Shown here piece after piece: positions 6,154 through 9,410 of a stretch of 9,410 bases of DNA; position 1 is the first letter of the stretch, and the number at the start of each line of letters is the position of its first letter. The translations under genes and the position numbers were made by a program. The notes under the pieces are model-generated. The model saw nothing but the letters and a program-made list of their open reading frames with translations. It was not told the DNA's origin and searched no databases. The stretch is taken from the NCBI GenBank assembly GCA_002371295.1, contig DFGZ01000056.1:193-9602 (forward strand), read 5' to 3'. This stretch comes from Oribacterium sp. UBA3737 (GTDB taxonomy: Bacteria > Bacillota_A > Clostridia > Lachnospirales > Lachnospiraceae).

Positions 6154-6750
6154 TTATTTTTTTTGAGAACTTCTGAACCCTTCCATGAACATGGGCATCA
6201 ATCTGTCTGCATTTCTCACCAGAGAGTACTCTCCGTCCTCCAGACACCAGTCATAAAGAAGCGCCCTTTCAAACATGGCATAATCGTTAACTATCTGATT
6301 CACCGTGACATCATCCCTCATCTCTCCTCTGTCCTGTCCCTGCTTCACTATCTGCTTTATAAGCTTGAAATAGGTCCTCTTTCTATCCAGAAGGTGCTTC
6401 TCTCCGTGAGTGATGAGCTGGGATGAGAACATCCTTGTGATCAATTCTATGGATACAGAAGAATCTATCATCTCAAAAAGTTCATGGTTAAAATATATAA
6501 GCTTGTCAACCGCATCCATATCCGGGTCGATGACATTCATGAGTTCCTCATATTTTTCATCAAACAGAATATTGAGAGACCCCAGAAGAGCATCCTTACT
6601 GTCAAAATAGTGATAAAAAGATCCCTTGGAAGTCCCAGACTCAAAGACAATGTCATCAACCGTCGTGTCATCATATCCCTGTTCATAAAAAAGCTTCCAC
6701 GCAGCCGAAACTATCTTCTGTTTAGTATTTCTACCACTCTTCTTCGCCAT
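6154..6750 (-). CDS. TetR/AcrR-family transcriptional regulator
   Basis: A 198-aa dimeric, one-component regulator. Residues 8-55 are the TetR helix-turn-helix domain: TKQKIVSAAWKLFYEQGYDDTTVDDIVFESGTSKGSFYHYF with the hallmark GSFYHYF end of the recognition helix. The rest, residues 60-198, is the variable all-helical ligand-binding and dimerisation domain, so the inducer cannot be read. The frame opens at a TTG at 6762, but that codon overlaps the GGAGG (6756-6760) that serves ATG6750 at 5-nt spacing, so ATG6750 is the start. It begins 24 nt after the hemW stop and is probably co-transcribed with it. Its target is unknown; the perfect palindrome between it and putP makes putP the leading candidate (inference). 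It ends in a run of Lys codons, AAAAAATAA. Confidence 0.9.
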   Translation of the reverse strand: MAKKSGRNTKQKIVSAAWKLFYEQGYDDTTVDDIVFESGTSKGSFYHYFDSKDALLGSLNILFDEKYEELMNVIDPDMDAVDKLIYFNHELFEMIDSSVSIELITRMFSSQLITHGEKHLLDRKRTYFKLIKQIVKQGQDRGEMRDDVTVNQIVNDYAMFERALLYDWCLEDGEYSLVRNADRLMPMFMEGFRSSQKK

Positions 6751-6774
6751 TTTGTCCTCCAAAATCCGAAAGTC

Positions 6775-7965
6775 TCAATCCAGCAAAAACTGACTCAGGA
6801 TAACATTGGAAACATCCATCCCTCTTTGAGAGAAATAGTATCTGTATCCATCACGTATCACCAGTCCCTGTTCCATAAACTTCTCAAGCTGACAGCCGAA
6901 CACACTCATTATATCAACCTGAAACCTCAGTTTAAACTCTGTTTCGGAAACTCCTTCTATACGCCTTAACCCAAGGAACATGAACTCTTCCATCTGCTCA
7001 TTTCTGCTGAGCATCTGTCTATCGGTATGAAGCCCGGGATATCCGTCCCTCATCTCTTCTCTGAAATCCAGATCCATATAAGCGCGGAAATCCCTGGTCA
7101 CATTCCATCTTTCCTTCCCGAAATAGGATGCAGCCCCCAGCCCGAAACCGAGGTAGGGAACATTGGACCAGTATCCGTAATTATGCCGGCACTCGAAGCC
7201 GGGCTTTGCATAATTAGAGACCTCATATCTCTCATAGCCGTTTTTCTCTGTGAGGGTGCGTGTTATCTCATCGATTTTTGCCGCAGTTTCCTCTTCGGGA
7301 AGATTCAGTCTCCCCTCCTCATACAGCTTCATAAAAGGAGTACCCTCCTCCACTATTAAGTTGTATATGGACACATGCTCAGGCTTAAGCATCAGCACAT
7401 GCTTCAGGGTATCGTTCCAGCTCTTCTCAGTCTGCCCGGGAATATCATTCATGAGGTCGATGTTAATGTTATTGAATCCTGCAATTCTGGCATTCTGATA
7501 ACACTTGAGAAAATCTTCAAATATATGTATACGTCCAAGAGTTCGAAGTTCCTGATTATTTGCCGACTGTAGTCCTATGGACAGTCTGTTTATGCCTGCT
7601 TCCTTATAGAATGCGAATTTATAGCGTATTGTGGATGCAGGATTACATTCAATCGTTATTTCCGCATCCCTACGCACCTTATAGTTCTTTCTGACCGTAT
7701 CCATAATTGCCGTAATATGCATCGGATCCAGAATGGACGGAGTACCGCCCCCGATAAACACAGTAGATACCTCGTGGCCGGAAGCGAGTGCCCCTCCAAG
7801 CTCAATCTCACTGCAAAGCTTCTCAACATAAGCGGCATGGGCCTGCTCGTTCATCGGGAAGGACAGAAAATCACAATAATTACATTTTTTTGCACAAAAA
7901 GGTATATGTATATACAGCTCAAGCTGATTATCATCAGCCGGGTCTATGATTCTTTTATCGGACAT
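6775..7965 (-). CDS. hemW: Radical SAM heme chaperone HemW
   Basis: A 396-aa radical SAM protein of the HemN-like family. Residues 17-33 (LYIHIPFCAKKCNYCDF) carry the CxxxCxxC cluster ligands C24, C28 and C31. The following CDF, rather than the CxC of true oxygen-independent coproporphyrinogen oxidase HemN, marks it as HemW, which binds heme and is thought to deliver it to target proteins. Other family blocks are FIGGGTPS (70-77), ECNP (106-109), RLSIGLQS (127-134), LGRIH (143-147), NIDLMNDIPGQT (168-179) and YEVSNYAKPGFECRHNYGYW (247-266). The C-terminal third is the HemN_C winged region. Older annotation often mislabels this family as HemN. ATG7965 has AAAGGAG 5 nt upstream. In many Firmicutes hemW directly precedes hrcA; here it precedes tetR. 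Confidence 0.94.
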   Translation of the reverse strand: MSDKRIIDPADDNQLELYIHIPFCAKKCNYCDFLSFPMNEQAHAAYVEKLCSEIELGGALASGHEVSTVFIGGGTPSILDPMHITAIMDTVRKNYKVRRDAEITIECNPASTIRYKFAFYKEAGINRLSIGLQSANNQELRTLGRIHIFEDFLKCYQNARIAGFNNINIDLMNDIPGQTEKSWNDTLKHVLMLKPEHVSIYNLIVEEGTPFMKLYEEGRLNLPEEETAAKIDEITRTLTEKNGYERYEVSNYAKPGFECRHNYGYWSNVPYLGFGLGAASYFGKERWNVTRDFRAYMDLDFREEMRDGYPGLHTDRQMLSRNEQMEEFMFLGLRRIEGVSETEFKLRFQVDIMSVFGCQLEKFMEQGLVIRDGYRYYFSQRGMDVSNVILSQFLLD

Positions 7966-7970
7966 AACAG

Positions 7971-8018
7971 CTCCTTTAAAACAAAATAATCAATAATTTA
8001 ACATATCCTCCTTTAAAA
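7971..8018 (-). repeat. 11-bp direct repeat of the ribosome-binding-site segment before hemW
   Basis: On the minus strand TTTTAAAGGAG occurs twice, complements at 8008-8018 and 7971-7981. The downstream copy is the hemW ribosome binding site. The upstream copy extends to AAAGGAGG and is followed after only 2 nt by ATG TTA AAT TAT TGA (8004-7990), a four-codon frame too close to initiate well. The segment looks like a small duplication or a remnant start region. Confidence 0.55.
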
Positions 8019-8021
8019 TGC

Positions 8022-8049
8022 AAAAAGACCCGCCGCAATGCGACAGGTC
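8022..8049 (-). terminator. Intrinsic terminator of ilvE
   Basis: On the minus strand GACCTGTCGC (8040-8049) pairs with GCGGCGGGTC (8027-8036), a 10-bp stem with two G-U pairs and a 3-nt ATT loop, followed by TTTTTGC. It begins 18 nt after the ilvE stop. No clear promoter is visible between it and hemW, so hemW and tetR may depend partly on read-through. Confidence 0.9.
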
Positions 8050-8067
8050 ATTATTTTATGATCTAAA

Positions 8068-9093
8068 TCAGCAAACGTGATGGATCCATCCCTCCGGAGC
8101 CTCTATCTTTCCGCTCTGGATTCCTGTGATGGTGCTGTAGAGCTCTCCGATCACCTCGCCGGCCTTCTCCATGCCTGATGGAAGCAGGATTTCTTCACCT
8201 GCATTTACGATTCTGCCTACAGGCGATATGACCGCAGCTGTTCCGCAGAGACCGCACTCCTTGAAGCCCTTGATCTCCTCAAACTTAACAGGTCTCTCAT
8301 CAACTGTAAGATGGAGATAGTGCTCTGCGATATACACGATAGAGCGTCTTGTGATAGAAGGAAGAATTGAAGGTGACTTAGGCACTACAAGCTTTCCATC
8401 CGCATCCACAAAGATAGCATTGGAACCGCCTGTCTCTTCAACATAGGTTCTGCTTGCCGGATCAAGATAGAGATTTTCAGCAAAGCCTGCTGAATGTGCA
8501 AGCACAGATGAATGTAAGCTCATGGCATAGTTAAGTCCTGCCTTTACAGAACCTGTTCCGCGGGGAGCCGCTCTGTCATAATCTGATACCTGGATAGAGA
8601 TAGGTGTAGCACCGCCCTTGTAGTATGGTCCTACGGGAGTTGCAAACGCTCTGAACTGATATTCCGACGCCGGCTTTACACCGATAACAACGCCTGTTGC
8701 GAACTCATAAGGTCTTATATAAAGAGAAGCACCTGAACCAAAGGGAGGTACCCAGTCAAGATTACCCTTAACAACCTGATCGATGGCATCGATAAACTGC
8801 TCCTTCGGGAATGGAGGCATCTCAAGTCTCTGTGCAGATGTATAGATTCTCTCTGCATTAAGGTCCGGACGGAAACATACAACGGAACCATCCTCCCATG
8901 TGTAAGCCTTAAGTCCTTCAAATACCTGCTGGCAATACTGAAGAATGCCTGCTGACTCGTTAAGTGTCACATTAGCATCATCAATAAGCGCTCCGGCATC
9001 CCACTTTCCATCCTTATAATTAGAAACATATCTCTTATCAGTCGCGCGATAAACGAAACCTATATTTGCCCAATCAAGGTCCTTTTTAGCCAT
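8068..9093 (-). CDS. ilvE: Branched-chain amino-acid aminotransferase
   Basis: A 341-aa PLP-dependent, fold-type IV aminotransferase that exchanges the amino group between glutamate and the 2-oxo acids of leucine, isoleucine and valine in the cytosol. It belongs to the longer BCAT type resembling eukaryotic enzymes. Visible landmarks are LQYCQQVFEGLKAY (51-64), YIRPYEFATG (125-134), GTGSVKAGLNYA (179-190) with K184 as the probable Schiff-base lysine, YVEETGGSNAIFV (217-229) and ECGLCGTAAVISPVG (279-293). The last has a CxxC (C280, C283) like the redox-sensitive CxxC of mammalian BCATs. AAAGGAGA lies upstream of ATG9093 (9103-9110). The gene is monocistronic, with a good promoter and its own terminator. 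The leader is only about 43 nt, too short for a T-box or a leader-peptide attenuator. Confidence 0.95.
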   Translation of the reverse strand: MAKKDLDWANIGFVYRATDKRYVSNYKDGKWDAGALIDDANVTLNESAGILQYCQQVFEGLKAYTWEDGSVVCFRPDLNAERIYTSAQRLEMPPFPKEQFIDAIDQVVKGNLDWVPPFGSGASLYIRPYEFATGVVIGVKPASEYQFRAFATPVGPYYKGGATPISIQVSDYDRAAPRGTGSVKAGLNYAMSLHSSVLAHSAGFAENLYLDPASRTYVEETGGSNAIFVDADGKLVVPKSPSILPSITRRSIVYIAEHYLHLTVDERPVKFEEIKGFKECGLCGTAAVISPVGRIVNAGEEILLPSGMEKAGEVIGELYSTITGIQSGKIEAPEGWIHHVC

Positions 9094-9142
9094 GTTATTT
9101 TATCTCCTTTCACGACGCCCCTTAACGTCGCCTGTTTCCACA

Positions 9143-9171
9143 AGTATAGTCTCAAAAAAAACTGTTTTCAA
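9143..9171 (-). promoter_or_regulatory. Sigma-A promoter of ilvE
   Basis: TTGAAA (9166-9171), a 17-bp spacer containing a T8 run, then TATACT (9143-9148). Both boxes match consensus at 5/6. Predicted start is near 9136. The short leader can form a 5-bp CGACG/CGTCG hairpin (9113-9117 with 9126-9130) just before the ribosome binding site. Confidence 0.85.
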
Positions 9172-9360
9172 CGAAAGATAATACATAATATTCTTATATA
9201 AGCCATAACTTCATGTAATTTTATCATTTTTCATTCTTACCATCAGTTATATCAATCCATCCTTACTTTCCCCCGCACGTTATCTCCCAAATCATGCATC
9301 TCCAGATTCCGGTCTTACACAATAAAAGACCCTCTCCATACCAATCACTCCACTTATTAT
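9172..9360. other. Gene-free spacer upstream of the ilvE promoter
   Basis: AT-rich sequence without a convincing reading frame, ribosome binding site, RNA gene or repeat on either strand. It separates the terminator at the right edge from the ilvE promoter. Confidence 0.6.
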
Positions 9361-9410
9361 AAAAAACAAGTGCAGATGTCAGAGTTAATTACTCTCTAAC
9401 AACTACACTT
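9361..9410 (-). terminator. Long intrinsic terminator of an upstream gene beyond the window
   Basis: On the minus strand AAGTGTAG (9403-9410) pairs with CTGCACTT (9368-9375). After one mismatch a second 8-bp helix follows (9394-9401 with 9377-9384) around a 9-nt loop. GTTTTTTATAA follows the stem. Two positions pair only as G-U on the minus strand, which fits minus-strand transcription. The stem reaches the last base of the window and may extend beyond it. Confidence 0.85.

Noticed and set aside
6484..6969. 161-codon plus-strand frame
   Set aside because: It is antisense to tetR and the end of hemW, both of which have clear motifs and ribosome binding sites.
9094..9142. T-box or leader-peptide attenuator before ilvE
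   Set aside because: The predicted leader is only about 43 nt, with no T-box sequence, no Leu/Ile/Val-rich leader frame and no terminator before the start codon.

Overview
The window reads as chromosomal DNA from a low-to-moderate-GC Gram-positive anaerobe of the Clostridia, most likely Lachnospiraceae. This rests on the CIRCE/HrcA-controlled hrcA-grpE-dnaK operon, strong AGGAGG-type ribosome binding sites, sigma-A type promoters and U-tract terminators, and the style of the proteins. The taxon is inferred. All ten recognised genes (nine complete, one partial) lie on the minus strand, so the window is best read from its right edge to its left edge.

In transcription order: a strong terminator of an unseen upstream gene (9361-9410); a gene-free spacer; a good promoter and ilvE, a branched-chain aminotransferase, with its own terminator (8022-8049); hemW, a radical-SAM heme chaperone, followed 24 nt later by a TetR-family regulator; a 259-bp spacer with a perfect 32-bp palindrome and a foldable leader; putP, a sodium/solute (probably proline) symporter; a 96-nt hairpin plus a second terminator; holA, the clamp-loader delta subunit, with an extended -10 promoter; an AT-rich spacer; a secreted 3D-domain cell-wall protein with a clean terminator; then the heat-shock operon with consensus promoter, perfect CIRCE, hrcA, grpE and the first 12 codons of dnaK.

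The genes do several unrelated jobs: protein quality control (hrcA, grpE, dnaK), replication (holA), wall remodelling (3D protein), solute uptake (putP), heme handling (hemW) and amino-acid metabolism (ilvE). hemW and holA are classic neighbours of hrcA-grpE-dnaK in Firmicutes. Here hemW is separated from hrcA by tetR, putP, holA and the 3D gene, which suggests rearrangement or insertion in an ancestral cluster.

I see no mobile element, CRISPR array, tRNA, rRNA, toxin-antitoxin or defence system. The least explained parts are non-coding: the 32-bp palindrome and foldable leader before putP, the long hairpin after putP, and a duplicated ribosome-binding-site segment before hemW. No clearly new multi-gene system is visible.
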